DNA from: Frankiaceae bacterium | Lineage (GTDB): Bacteria > Actinomycetota > Actinomycetes > JADGOU01 | DNA: 24,387 bases | Assembly (NCBI GenBank): GCA_017882835.1 | Contig: JADGOU010000007.1 | Location: forward strand, 1-24,387 | Direction: 5' to 3' | Shown: positions 14,388 through 21,994 of the stretch, piece after piece | How positions within the stretch are numbered: the first letter of the stretch is position 1 | Layout: every line of letters starts with the position of its first letter | Notes under the pieces: generated by a model | The model's input: only the letters and a program-made list of their open reading frames with translations | Told to the model about the DNA's origin: nothing | The model's database searches: none | Made by a program: the position numbers and the translations under genes

Positions 14388-15160
14388 TCGTCCCGCTCGC
14401 TGCCGCCAGCGCCCCGGCCCCCGGCCGCCCGACCTACGCCCGACCTGACGCCTGGACGCGGGTCTTGCTCAAGCTGTCCGGAGAGGCGTTCGCCGGCGGA
14501 GAGTCGCTGGGCATCGACCCCACCACGGTGGCCGCCATCGCCCGGCAGGTGGCGGCCGTCGTGGCCAGCGGCGTCCAGGTTGGCATCGTGGTCGGCGGCG
14601 GCAACATGTTCCGAGGGGCGGTGCTTTCCGGTCGCGGCATGGACCGCGGCCGGGCGGACTACATGGGTATGCTCGGCACAGTGATCAACTGTCTGGCTCT
14701 GCAGGACTTCCTGGAGCGCGCCGGCGTGGAGACCCGGGTGCAGACCGCCATCGCGATGGGCCAGGTAGCCGAGCCCTATGTTCCTCGCCGCGCCATCCGG
14801 CACCTGGAGAAGGGCCGGGTGGTCATCTTCGGGGCCGGCCTCGGCGCACCATTCTTCTCCACCGACACCACCGCCGCGCAGCGCGCGCTGGAGATCGGCG
14901 CCCAGGCGGTGCTCAAGGCAACCAAAGTCGACGGCGTGTACGACGCCGACCCGGAGACCACGCCGGATGCGGTCCGGTTCGACCGGCTCGACTACTCCGA
15001 GGTGCTCGCCCGGGGACTGAAGGTGATGGACGCAACTGCGATCAGCCTGTGCATGGACAACAAGTTGCCAATCGTCGTGTTCGACCTGCTGGTGGAGGGC
15101 AACATCGGCCGCGCGGTCCGCGGTGAGAGGATCGGCACTCTGGTCGCGCCGAACGGCTGA
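14384..15160 (+). CDS. pyrH: Uridylate kinase (UMP kinase)
   Basis: PyrH phosphorylates UMP to UDP, an essential pyrimidine step, and belongs to the amino-acid-kinase fold as a hexamer. Visible motifs are VLLKLSGEAFAGGESLGID (K30 in the phosphate-binding start), VGIVVGGGNMFRG, GRADYMGMLGTVINCLALQD, VVIFGAGLGAPFFSTDTTAA and LKATKVDGVYDADPETTPDA, then MDATAISLCMDNKLPIVVFD. Length is 258 residues, with a short non-conserved N-terminus (1-24). GTG 14384 has AGGAG (14372-14376) 7 nt upstream. The order tsf-pyrH-frr is conserved. Confidence 0.96.
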   Translation: MIVPLAAASAPAPGRPTYARPDAWTRVLLKLSGEAFAGGESLGIDPTTVAAIARQVAAVVASGVQVGIVVGGGNMFRGAVLSGRGMDRGRADYMGMLGTVINCLALQDFLERAGVETRVQTAIAMGQVAEPYVPRRAIRHLEKGRVVIFGAGLGAPFFSTDTTAAQRALEIGAQAVLKATKVDGVYDADPETTPDAVRFDRLDYSEVLARGLKVMDATAISLCMDNKLPIVVFDLLVEGNIGRAVRGERIGTLVAPNG

Positions 15161-15197
15161 ACAGCACCGGCTCGACTAAGAACCCACGCACCGATAA

Positions 15198-15259
15198 GTC
15201 ACCAAACCGACAAGCCACCGCAACCGATGAGCCACCGCAACCGATGAGCCACCGCAACC
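15198..15259 (+). repeat. 17-bp tandem repeat upstream of frr
   Basis: GCCACCGCAACCGATGA is perfect at 15214-15230 and 15231-15247, with a 12-nt third copy at 15248-15259. A diverged 16-nt copy precedes at 15198-15213, and a weaker fragment at about 15186-15197. The unit ends in ATGA across the junction. Because 17 is not a multiple of three, each unit's ATG starts a frame that stops at the next unit's TGA. Confidence 0.92.
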
Positions 15260-15297
15260 AACCCCACCCGCTTTCGAGGAGAGGCCGCCCACAGTGA
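15244..15297 (+). other. 17-codon mini-ORF ending on the frr start codon
   Basis: ATG 15244 (in the repeat) opens a 17-codon frame rich in His, Arg and Pro. It ends at TGA 15295-15297, overlapping the frr GTG. A preceding six-codon frame (ATG 15227, MSHRNR) stops on the same ATG (ATGA). Neither has a convincing Shine-Dalgarno, whereas frr has its own, so coupling is speculative. Confidence 0.2.
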
Positions 15298-15851
15298 TCG
15301 ACGACACGCTCCTCGACGCCGAAGAGAAGATGGAAAAGGCCGTGGCGGTCGCCCGGGACGACTTCAACACGGTGCGCACCGGTCGCGCCACACCGGCTAT
15401 GTTCGCCAAGATCGTTGTGGACTACTACGGCGCCATGACCCCGATGAACCAGCTGGCCAGCTTCACCGTGCCCGAGCCGCGGATGGTCATCGTGTCGCCG
15501 TACGACAAGAGCTCGCTGAAGTCCATCGAGCGGGCCATCCGCGACAGCGACCTCGGAGTGAACCCGGGCAACGACGGCTCGATTATCCGCGTGGTCTTCC
15601 CCCAGCTCACCGAGGAGCGCCGCCGCGAGATGATCAAGGTAGTGCGGCACAAGGCGGAAGAGGCCCGGGTCTCGATTCGCAATGTCCGCCGGCACGCGAA
15701 GGACGCGCTGGACCGACTCGTCCGCGACGGGGAAACCGGAGAGGACGACGGACGGCGGGCCGAGAAGGAGCTGGACGAGACCACCCACCGGTATGTCGCC
15801 AGCGTCGACGAACTGCTCGGCAACAAAGAAGCCGAACTGCTCGAGGTTTGA
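15294..15851 (+). CDS. frr: Ribosome recycling factor
   Basis: RRF, with EF-G, splits post-termination ribosomes. The 185-residue protein has standard length and segments: LLDAEEKMEKAVAVARDDFN, VRTGRATPAMFAKIVVDYYG, TPMNQLASFTVPEPRMVIV, DLGVNPGNDGSIIRVVFPQL and TEERRREMIKVVRHKAEEAR, then IRNVRRHAKDAL. GTG 15294 has GAGGAGAGG (15276-15284) 9 nt upstream. It follows pyrH after a 133-nt gap occupied by tandem repeats. Confidence 0.97.
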   Translation: MIDDTLLDAEEKMEKAVAVARDDFNTVRTGRATPAMFAKIVVDYYGAMTPMNQLASFTVPEPRMVIVSPYDKSSLKSIERAIRDSDLGVNPGNDGSIIRVVFPQLTEERRREMIKVVRHKAEEARVSIRNVRRHAKDALDRLVRDGETGEDDGRRAEKELDETTHRYVASVDELLGNKEAELLEV

Positions 15852-15887
15852 ACCGGCATCCCGGCGGTGCGACGTCGGCGGTGACTG

Positions 15888-16751
15888 GTGGATGAGGCCC
15901 CGGTGTCCGCCGGTGCGGTGTCCAGCCCCGGTCGGGCCGGGCGCAACCTACCGGTGGCAATCGCCGTCGGGCTCAGCCTGGGGGCGTTGATCGTCGGCAC
16001 CCTATACACGGTGCGGGCGGCCTTCGTCGGCGTCGTGGTGGCCGCGATCGGCGTCGGTGTCTGGGAGCTCGTTCAGGCGTTGCGGCGAGTCGGTGCCCAT
16101 CCGCCGCTGATCCCGCTGCTTACCGGCACCGTGATCATGTCTGCCCTGGCCTACACCGACGGCGCCGAGGCACTGGTCGTCGGTTTGCTGCTCACCGTGC
16201 TGGCAGCCGTGGGCTGGCGACTGGCCGAGCCTCGCCAACCGGGCGCGGACCGACTCCGCGACGTCGCCGCGACCGCGTTCGTCGCCGTCTACCTGCCGTT
16301 TCTCGCCGGCTTCTGTGTGCTGCTCGCCGTACCGGCGGACGGACCGCGGCGGGTGACCGCCTTTATCACTACCGTGGTCTGCAGCGACGTCGGCGGTTAT
16401 GCCGCCGGAGTGCTCTTCGGCGAGCACCCGATGGCACCGTCAGTCAGCCCGAAGAAGACCTGGGAGGGACTGGCGGGCAGCGCGCTGGCCTGCGCGCTCG
16501 CCGGGATGGCCTTCCTTACCCTCGTGCTGCCCGGCACCTGGTGGCAGGGCGTGCTGTACGGGCTGGCCGTGGTCGCGTGCGCCACCATCGGCGACCTGGG
16601 CGAGTCCATGATCAAGCGGGACATCGGGATCAAGGACATGGGGTCCGTCTTGCCCGGGCACGGCGGCCTGATGGACCGGCTGGACTCACTGCTGCCCACG
16701 GCGCCGGTAGCCTGGCTGCTGCTGACGGCCTTCGTTCCCTGGCCGCACTGA
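15888..16751 (+). CDS. cdsA: Phosphatidate cytidylyltransferase (CDP-diglyceride synthase)
   Basis: CdsA makes CDP-diacylglycerol from CTP and phosphatidic acid at the membrane, the entry point to phospholipids. It has about seven or eight hydrophobic segments. The CTP_transf_1 signature is near the C-terminus: MAPSVSPKKTWEGLAGS, then IGDLGESMIKRDIGIKDMGS and LPGHGGLMDRLDSLL, carrying the catalytic acidic and Lys residues. Length is 287 residues. The start is uncertain: GTG 15888 has only a weak GGCGG upstream and GTG 15903 is an alternative. In related genomes cdsA is followed directly by rlmN; here a reversed gene intervenes. Confidence 0.94.
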   Translation: MDEAPVSAGAVSSPGRAGRNLPVAIAVGLSLGALIVGTLYTVRAAFVGVVVAAIGVGVWELVQALRRVGAHPPLIPLLTGTVIMSALAYTDGAEALVVGLLLTVLAAVGWRLAEPRQPGADRLRDVAATAFVAVYLPFLAGFCVLLAVPADGPRRVTAFITTVVCSDVGGYAAGVLFGEHPMAPSVSPKKTWEGLAGSALACALAGMAFLTLVLPGTWWQGVLYGLAVVACATIGDLGESMIKRDIGIKDMGSVLPGHGGLMDRLDSLLPTAPVAWLLLTAFVPWPH

Positions 16752-16769
16752 TCCGCCAGCGGGGTTAAG

Positions 16770-17303
16770 TCAGGGCCAGCGCAGCTCGGCGGCAAGCTCG
16801 GCGCCGGTCACTTCGAGCAGGTCGCTGTGGCCGGTCTCCTCGTACCGCGACTTCTGCCCCAGCAACCCGGGTTGCAGTTGCCAGATGCGTACGGTGCGCA
16901 GCGCCGGGTCAGCGATCAATACTTCGTCGACCCCCCGCCCGGCGTAGAACGTGAGCTTGGCGAGCGTTTCGTCACCTGGGCTCACAACTTCGACGACCAT
17001 CGCGGTGGTGGCAACAAAGACGCCCGAAGGACGGTTTCGGTGCACTCCACCATCGGGCACCCGGTAGTCGTCCGGCTCGCCGAGATTGAAGGCTGTTGTT
17101 ACCGACAGGCCAGCTTGCTCGGCTCGCGGCCAAAGGAGATGCGCCAGCTGGCTGTCCACGAAGGCGTGCTCGGCCGAGGGGCCCGGCACCACGTGGTAGT
17201 CCCCCTCCCACACCTCGTCGCAGCGGTCCTGGCCGAGCTCCCGCCGCCGGCCGAGCCACGTCTCGAGCTCCGGCGGGCGCGGGCCGAACACCACTGTCGC
17301 CAT
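16770..17303 (-). CDS. Uma2 family (DUF820) endonuclease-like protein
   Basis: Uma2/DUF820 proteins have a PD-(D/E)XK nuclease fold, no established cellular role, and are abundant in Actinobacteria and Cyanobacteria. The expected blocks are present: DEVWEGDYHVVPGPSAEHAF, YRVPDGGVHR (first Asp), VVEVVSPGDETLAKLTFYAG (Glu and Lys), then GVDEVLIADP. Length is 177 residues from ATG 17303. GTG 17327, eight codons upstream with a weak AGGG, is a possible alternative. It is antisense to its neighbours, ends 18 nt from cdsA and lies divergent to rlmN, suggesting insertion into a cdsA-rlmN operon. Confidence 0.88.
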   Translation of the reverse strand: MATVVFGPRPPELETWLGRRRELGQDRCDEVWEGDYHVVPGPSAEHAFVDSQLAHLLWPRAEQAGLSVTTAFNLGEPDDYRVPDGGVHRNRPSGVFVATTAMVVEVVSPGDETLAKLTFYAGRGVDEVLIADPALRTVRIWQLQPGLLGQKSRYEETGHSDLLEVTGAELAAELRWP

Positions 17304-17404
17304 CCGATAAGTGTGCCTGGTTCGCACCGTTCTTACCCTGTCTTCGGGTCGGTGATCGGGCCAACCAACGTGGCTGTCAGAGCGGTGGTGGCGCTGCCCG
17401 CGAG

Positions 17405-17422
17405 CGGGACCAGCCGGTCCCG
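17405..17422. promoter_or_regulatory. 7-bp perfect inverted repeat upstream of rlmN
   Basis: CGGGACC (17405-17411), AGCC, GGTCCCG (17416-17422), ending 17 nt before the rlmN ATG in the divergent gap with the Uma2 gene. It may be an operator or 5' RNA hairpin. No clear Shine-Dalgarno or promoter hexamers are visible between it and the ATG. Confidence 0.4.
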
Positions 17423-17439
17423 TGTGACACTGAATACCG

Positions 17440-18549
17440 ATGAAATCGGACGTGTTGCTGACGCGGACCGGGCGTGGCAGCCGTCCGCCGCAGCATCTCG
17501 CCGACCTCGACCCCGCCGAGCGCCGCGGCGCGGCAGTGGCGCTCGGCGAGCCGGCGTACCGGGCGGAGCAGCTCAGCCGGCACTACTTCGCCCGGCTCGC
17601 CGACGACGCGGCGACGATGACCGACATCCCCGCAGCGGCCCGGGGGCGGCTGGCCGCCGAGCTGCTGCCACCCTTGCTCAGCGTCGTCCGCGACGTCGAC
17701 TGCGACGGCGGCACCACCCGCAAGACGCTGTGGCGGGGCTTCGACGGTGTACTGGTCGAGTCGGTGCTCATGCGCTACCCCGACCGGACGACGGTGTGCG
17801 TGTCCAGCCAGGCCGGCTGCGGCATGGGGTGTCCGTTCTGCGCGACCGGCCAGGGAGGCCTGCGCCGCAACCTGTCCACCGCCGAGATCGTCGAACAGGT
17901 GGTGGCGGCCGCCCGGGTGTTGGACCGCGGCCTGGTCCCCGGTGGCGCCGGCCGCGTGGACAACGTGGTCTTCATGGGCATGGGAGAGCCGCTGGCAAAC
18001 TACCGGGCCGTGCTGGGCGCGCTGCGTCGGCTGACCGACCCCGTGCCGGCCGGGCTGGGCATCAGCCTGCGCGGCGTCACCGTCTCGACAGTGGGCCTGG
18101 TGCCGGCGATCTGCCGGCTGGCCACCGAGGACCTGGCGCTCACGCTGGCGCTGTCGCTGCACGCCCCCGACGACGAGCTGCGGGACACCCTGGTGCCGGT
18201 CAACCGCCGCTGGCCGGTGGCCGAGGTGCTGGCGGCGATGTGGGACTACGCCCGGCGGAGTTCGCGGCGGGTCAGCATCGAGTACGCGTTGATCCGCGAC
18301 ATCAACGACCAGCCTGAGCGGGCCGAGCTGCTGGGACGGTTGCTGCGCGGCCAGTTGGTGCACGTCAACCTGATCCCGCTCAACCCGACTCCCGGCAGCG
18401 CGTGGACGGCGAGTCGGCCCGCCGCCCAGCGCGAGTTCGTCCGCCGCCTGCGCGCGCACCGGGTGGCGACCACGGTCCGGGACACCCGCGGCCGAGAGAT
18501 CGCTGGCGCCTGCGGGCAGTTGAGCGCCAGCGAAGAGCCCCAGGCATGA
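17440..18549 (+). CDS. rlmN: Dual-specificity 23S rRNA/tRNA adenine-C2 methyltransferase RlmN
   Basis: A radical-SAM enzyme that methylates C2 of A2503 in 23S rRNA and A37 in some tRNAs. The 4Fe-4S Cys are C127, C131 and C134 (AGCGMGCPFC). C120 (TVCVSSQ) and C358 (AGACGQL) match the resolving and methyl-carrier cysteines of E. coli RlmN (C118/C355). Other marks are VDNVVFMGMGEPLANY, LALSLHAPDDELRDTLVPVN and the IEYALIRDINDQ block. Length is 369 residues. ATG 17440 fits the family N-terminus but lacks a visible Shine-Dalgarno. The stop overlaps the next gene (ATGA). Confidence 0.96.
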   Translation: MKSDVLLTRTGRGSRPPQHLADLDPAERRGAAVALGEPAYRAEQLSRHYFARLADDAATMTDIPAAARGRLAAELLPPLLSVVRDVDCDGGTTRKTLWRGFDGVLVESVLMRYPDRTTVCVSSQAGCGMGCPFCATGQGGLRRNLSTAEIVEQVVAAARVLDRGLVPGGAGRVDNVVFMGMGEPLANYRAVLGALRRLTDPVPAGLGISLRGVTVSTVGLVPAICRLATEDLALTLALSLHAPDDELRDTLVPVNRRWPVAEVLAAMWDYARRSSRRVSIEYALIRDINDQPERAELLGRLLRGQLVHVNLIPLNPTPGSAWTASRPAAQREFVRRLRAHRVATTVRDTRGREIAGACGQLSASEEPQA

Positions 18550-19478
18550 CGCGACTTCGAGTCACCGCCGGGCTGCTCGGGTTGGCGCTGCTGATTGCGG
18601 GCTGTGGCAGCAGCGGAAGGAGCGCTGGGGGGCCATCTCCGGGCTCCACCGCCCGGCCCACCGCGACCGCGGCCAGCGGGGGCGTCTCCGCGGACCGACC
18701 CTGCGGCTCCGCAGCGGCTGCTCCCGCCCACTACGACCACGTCGTCTGGGTGGTGTTCGAGAACCACGGCGCCGACGCGGTTATCGGCGCCACCGACGCG
18801 CCGTACCTGACTCGGCTGGCCACCGCCTGCGGACAGGCCACCGACTATCACGGCGTGGCGCACCCCAGCCTGCCGAATTACCTGGCGATGACATCGGGAT
18901 CGACCCACGGCGTCACCGACGACGCCGGGCCGGCCAGCCACCCGGTCGACGGCCCGAGCCTATTCTCCCAAGCGCAGGACTGGCGCAGCTTGCAGGACGG
19001 GATGGCCAAGCCCTGCTCCTCGGGCAACGCTGGGCGGTACGCCGTGAAGCACAACCCGGTGCAGTACTACCCGGGGCTGGCGGCCGACTGCGCCGCGCGC
19101 AGCGTGCCGATGACCAGTCCGCCCGACCTGTCCGCCCGGTTCACCTTTGTGACCCCCGACCTGTGTCACGACATGCACGACTGTGACGTGCGCACGGGTG
19201 ACGACTGGCTGGCCGGGTGGCTGCCGGCCGTGCTGGACGCTCCCCAGTACCGCGCCGGCCGCACGACGATCTTCGTGACCTTCGACGAGGACGAGGGTGA
19301 CAGCGGCCAGCGCGTGCCGCTGCTGGCGATCGCACCGCCGGTGCACAGTGGCACCAAGGTCGGGGTCACTGCCGACCACTACGCCCTGTTGCGGACCACC
19401 GAGGAGCTGCTCGGCCTGACGCCGTACCTTGGCCAGGCGGCGACGGCGCCCAGTCTGCGCGCGGCCTTCCGGCTCTGA
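18546..19478 (+). CDS. Lipoprotein phosphoesterase, alkaline-phosphatase-like (PF04185 type)
   Basis: The N-terminus is a lipoprotein signal: a hydrophobic stretch followed by LLIAGC with lipid-attachment Cys20, then a Ser/Gly/Thr-rich linker. The ~260-residue domain looks like the phosphoesterase family that includes phospholipase C and acid phosphatases. Likely metal and active-site blocks are VWVVFENHGADAVIG, ATDAPYLTRLA, VAHPSLPNYLAMTSGSTHG, FVTPDLCHDMHDC, IFVTFDEDEGD and VTADHYALLRTTEELLG. Substrate is unknown. ATG 18546 overlaps the rlmN stop and gives the signal peptide directly; upstream in-frame starts do not. Length is 310 residues; the product is probably surface-anchored. Confidence 0.86.
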   Translation: MTRLRVTAGLLGLALLIAGCGSSGRSAGGPSPGSTARPTATAASGGVSADRPCGSAAAAPAHYDHVVWVVFENHGADAVIGATDAPYLTRLATACGQATDYHGVAHPSLPNYLAMTSGSTHGVTDDAGPASHPVDGPSLFSQAQDWRSLQDGMAKPCSSGNAGRYAVKHNPVQYYPGLAADCAARSVPMTSPPDLSARFTFVTPDLCHDMHDCDVRTGDDWLAGWLPAVLDAPQYRAGRTTIFVTFDEDEGDSGQRVPLLAIAPPVHSGTKVGVTADHYALLRTTEELLGLTPYLGQAATAPSLRAAFRL

Positions 19479-19522
19479 CCCGGGGTCGCGATGGCCGCCG
19501 ACCGCCGGTCGCCCCGGCGGCG

Positions 19523-20758
19523 GTGAGCGGGCTGCGAGAGACTGAGCCCGTGCGCAACGTCGTGCTGCTGGGCAGCACCGGGTCGATCGGCACCCAGGCG
19601 TTGGACGTCATCGCCCGTAACCGGGACGCCTTCCGAGTGGTGGCGCTGGCCGCCGCCGGGAGCCGGCTGGAGCTGCTCGCGGCCCAGGCTCGCGACTTCG
19701 CCGTGGAGGCGGTGGCCGTCAGCGACCCCGCCGCGGCCGCCGAGCTGGCGGCGCGGCTGCGGGCCGAAGAGCCGGACCAGCGGGCCGGCAGGTCTGCCCT
19801 ACCGAAGGTCCTGGCCGGACCGGATGCCGCCGCCGAGCTGGCCGGCTGGCCGGCGGATGTTGTCCTGAACGGGATGACTGGGTCGATCGGACTCGCGCCG
19901 ACCCTGGCGGCACTCGAGGCCGGCCGCACGCTCGCCCTGGCCAACAAGGAGTCGCTGATCGTCGGCGGCCCGCTGGTGCGGTCCCGCGCGGCCGAGGGCC
20001 AGATCGTGCCGGTGGACTCGGAACACTCCGCCATCGCCCAATGCCTGCGCGGGGGGCGCCGCTGCGAGGTTGCCAGGCTAGTGCTCACCGCCAGTGGCGG
20101 CCCGTTTCGCGGTCGCTCCCGCGCCGAGCTGGCCGAGGTGACGGTGGCCGCGGCCCTGGCCCATCCCACCTGGGCGATGGGGCCGGTGGTGACTGTCAAC
20201 TCGGCCACCCTGGTGAACAAGGGCCTCGAGGTGATCGAGGCGCACCTGCTCTTCGGCATCCCGTACGACCGGATCGACGTCGTCGTGCACCCGCAGTCCA
20301 TCGTGCATTCGATGGTGGAGTTCACCGACGGTTCCACGCTGGCTCAGATTGGACCGCCGGACATGCGGCTGCCGATCTCACTCGCGCTCGGCTGGCCGGA
20401 CCGGGTGCCGGCCGCCGCCCCGGCGATGGACTGGACGACCGCGCACACCTGGCAGTTCGAGCCGTTGAACGCCCGTGCGTTCCCCGCGGTGGCGCTGGCC
20501 CGGGAGGCCGGGCTGGCCGGCGGCACCGCACCCGCCGTCTACAACGCCGCGAACGAGGAGGCGGTGGCTGCCTTTCTCGCCGGCCGGTTGCCGTTCCCGG
20601 CCATTGTGGACACCGTGGCCGAGATCGTGGGGGAGGTCGTGGCCGACAGCGCGGCCGCCGGAGTTGGGAACGCGGTCACGCTGGCCGATGTTCTTACAGC
20701 CGAGCGGTGGGCTCGGCAACGGGCGCGCACGCTCACCCGGGCGCTGGCTCGGCCGTAA
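19523..20758 (+). CDS. dxr: 1-deoxy-D-xylulose 5-phosphate reductoisomerase
   Basis: Dxr (IspC) converts DXP to MEP with NADPH, the committed step of the MEP isoprenoid pathway. The NADPH motif is LGSTGSIGTQALDVI (residues 16-30). Other marks are NGMTGSIGLAPTLAAL, LANKESLIVGG, metal ligands D165 and E167 in VDSEHSA, TASGGPFRG, HPTWAMGPVVTVNSATLVNK, LEVIEAHLLFG and VHPQSIVHSMVEF. Length is 411 residues. Start GTG 19523 or GTG 19550; neither has a strong Shine-Dalgarno. Together with ispG two genes on, it forms an isoprenoid group around rseP. Confidence 0.96.
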   Translation: MSGLRETEPVRNVVLLGSTGSIGTQALDVIARNRDAFRVVALAAAGSRLELLAAQARDFAVEAVAVSDPAAAAELAARLRAEEPDQRAGRSALPKVLAGPDAAAELAGWPADVVLNGMTGSIGLAPTLAALEAGRTLALANKESLIVGGPLVRSRAAEGQIVPVDSEHSAIAQCLRGGRRCEVARLVLTASGGPFRGRSRAELAEVTVAAALAHPTWAMGPVVTVNSATLVNKGLEVIEAHLLFGIPYDRIDVVVHPQSIVHSMVEFTDGSTLAQIGPPDMRLPISLALGWPDRVPAAAPAMDWTTAHTWQFEPLNARAFPAVALAREAGLAGGTAPAVYNAANEEAVAAFLAGRLPFPAIVDTVAEIVGEVVADSAAAGVGNAVTLADVLTAERWARQRARTLTRALARP

Positions 20759-20790
20759 CCCGGGACGGGGACCGAGGCGAGGAAGGGCCT

Positions 20791-21960
20791 ATGACGTTCG
20801 GTGTGATCGCATTTATCGTCGCGATCCTGGCCTCGGTCATGCTGCACGAGGCCGGGCACTTCGCCATGGCCAAGGCCTTCGGCATGAAGGTGACCCAGTT
20901 CTTCGTCGGCTTCGGACCCACGCTGTGGTCGGTACGGCGCGGCGAGACCGAGTACGGCGTCAAGGCCATCCCGGCCGGCGGCTTCGTCAAGATCGTCGGG
21001 ATGACCGAGCTGGAGGAGGTGCCGGCGGCGGACCGGCCGCGGGCCTTCTACCGACAACCGGCGCCGCAGCGGGCGGTTGTGCTGGCCGCGGGCTCCACGA
21101 TGCACTTCGTCATCGCCTTTGTGTTGATCTGGTTCGTGCTCTCCGGGCTTGGCCTGCCGGCATTGACGACGACCGTCGGGTCGGTCTCGCCCTGCATCAC
21201 CCAAGACGACGCCGCGCGCTGCACGTCGGCTGACCCGGCGTCCCCGGCCGCCCTCGCCGGCATCCGCCCCGGCGACCGCATAGTGGCCATCGACGGCCGA
21301 CCGGTGACCGAGTGGTCGAACGACGTAGCGACGATGGTCCGGGCGCACGGGGCCGGCCCGCTGACAGTGGTGGTGGAGCGGGGCGGCAGCCGACTGACGC
21401 TCGACCCCATCTTGACCGACCGCAGCTTGCTCGGCATCCGGCCGGCGGAGCGGCTGGAGCGGCTGGCTCCGTGGACCGGGCTCGGTCGTACGGTGGTCGG
21501 CATGGGTCAGGCGGTGGGCGCGACCTTCGCCGCGTTGGGCAGCATCCCGGCCGGGATCCCGAAGCTGTTCGACTCCGCTGTCAACCACAGCCGGCGGGAC
21601 GCCACCGGGCTGGTCGGGGCCGTCGGTGCAGCCCGGGCCAGCGGGCAGGCGTTGGCTGGCACGGGCTCGCTGGCCGAGCGGCTGGGCACGTTCCTGATCC
21701 TGATCGCCGGGCTCAACATGTTCATCGGCGTGTTCAACCTGCTGCCGCTGCTGCCGCTGGACGGCGGTCATCTCGCGGTTTTGGGCTATGAGAAGGTCCG
21801 GCAGGGGATCGCCCGGCTGCGGGGGCGCCCGGACCCGGGCCGGCCGGACATCACCAAGCTGCTCCCCGCGGCGTACCTGGTGATCGCGGTCTTCATCGGC
21901 CTGTCGGTGCTGCTGCTCTACGCCGACATCGTCGACCCCATTCCCAACCAGTTCGGATGA
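20791..21960 (+). CDS. rseP: Site-2 metalloprotease, RseP/RIP family
   Basis: An intramembrane zinc protease that cleaves regulatory membrane proteins; the mycobacterial Rip1 homologue controls sigma factors and envelope lipids. The zinc motif HEAGH is at residues 19-23 in the first membrane helix. A PDZ-like domain (about 115-215) contains SPAALAGIRPGDRIVAIDGR. The second metal motif is NLLPLLPLDGGH (D324) in the third helix, and a last helix precedes the C-terminus. Length is 389 residues. GAGGAAGGG (20779-20787) precedes ATG 20791; the frame is open far upstream inside dxr but without homology. Its TGA overlaps ATG 21957 of a mini-ORF. Confidence 0.95.
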   Translation: MTFGVIAFIVAILASVMLHEAGHFAMAKAFGMKVTQFFVGFGPTLWSVRRGETEYGVKAIPAGGFVKIVGMTELEEVPAADRPRAFYRQPAPQRAVVLAAGSTMHFVIAFVLIWFVLSGLGLPALTTTVGSVSPCITQDDAARCTSADPASPAALAGIRPGDRIVAIDGRPVTEWSNDVATMVRAHGAGPLTVVVERGGSRLTLDPILTDRSLLGIRPAERLERLAPWTGLGRTVVGMGQAVGATFAALGSIPAGIPKLFDSAVNHSRRDATGLVGAVGAARASGQALAGTGSLAERLGTFLILIAGLNMFIGVFNLLPLLPLDGGHLAVLGYEKVRQGIARLRGRPDPGRPDITKLLPAAYLVIAVFIGLSVLLLYADIVDPIPNQFG

Positions 21961-21994
21961 GAGCGAGTTCGTGATGACGGCAGCCCAGCGATGA
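21957..21994 (+). other. two tiny overlapping ORFs bridging rseP and ispG
   Basis: ATG 21957 overlaps the rseP stop (ATGA) and encodes five residues (MRASS), stopping at TGA 21972-21974. ATG 21974 shares its A with that stop (TGATG) and encodes six residues (MTAAQR). Its TGA 21992-21994 overlaps the ispG ATG. A scanning ribosome could thus pass from rseP to ispG by three successive stop/start overlaps. ispG itself shows no clear Shine-Dalgarno. Whether these peptides are made is unknown. Confidence 0.3.

Noticed and set aside
15198..15259. CRISPR array
   Set aside because: The units are contiguous 17-bp tandem copies with no spacers and no cas genes nearby.
16827..18317. A 496-codon plus-strand frame across the Uma2 gene and rlmN
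   Set aside because: It runs antisense to Uma2 and out of frame with rlmN, and is Arg/Gly/Pro-rich without family similarity.
20041..20790. In-frame 250-codon extension of rseP into dxr
   Set aside because: ATG 20791 has a good Shine-Dalgarno and the family N-terminus with HEAGH; the extension is a shadow of dxr.
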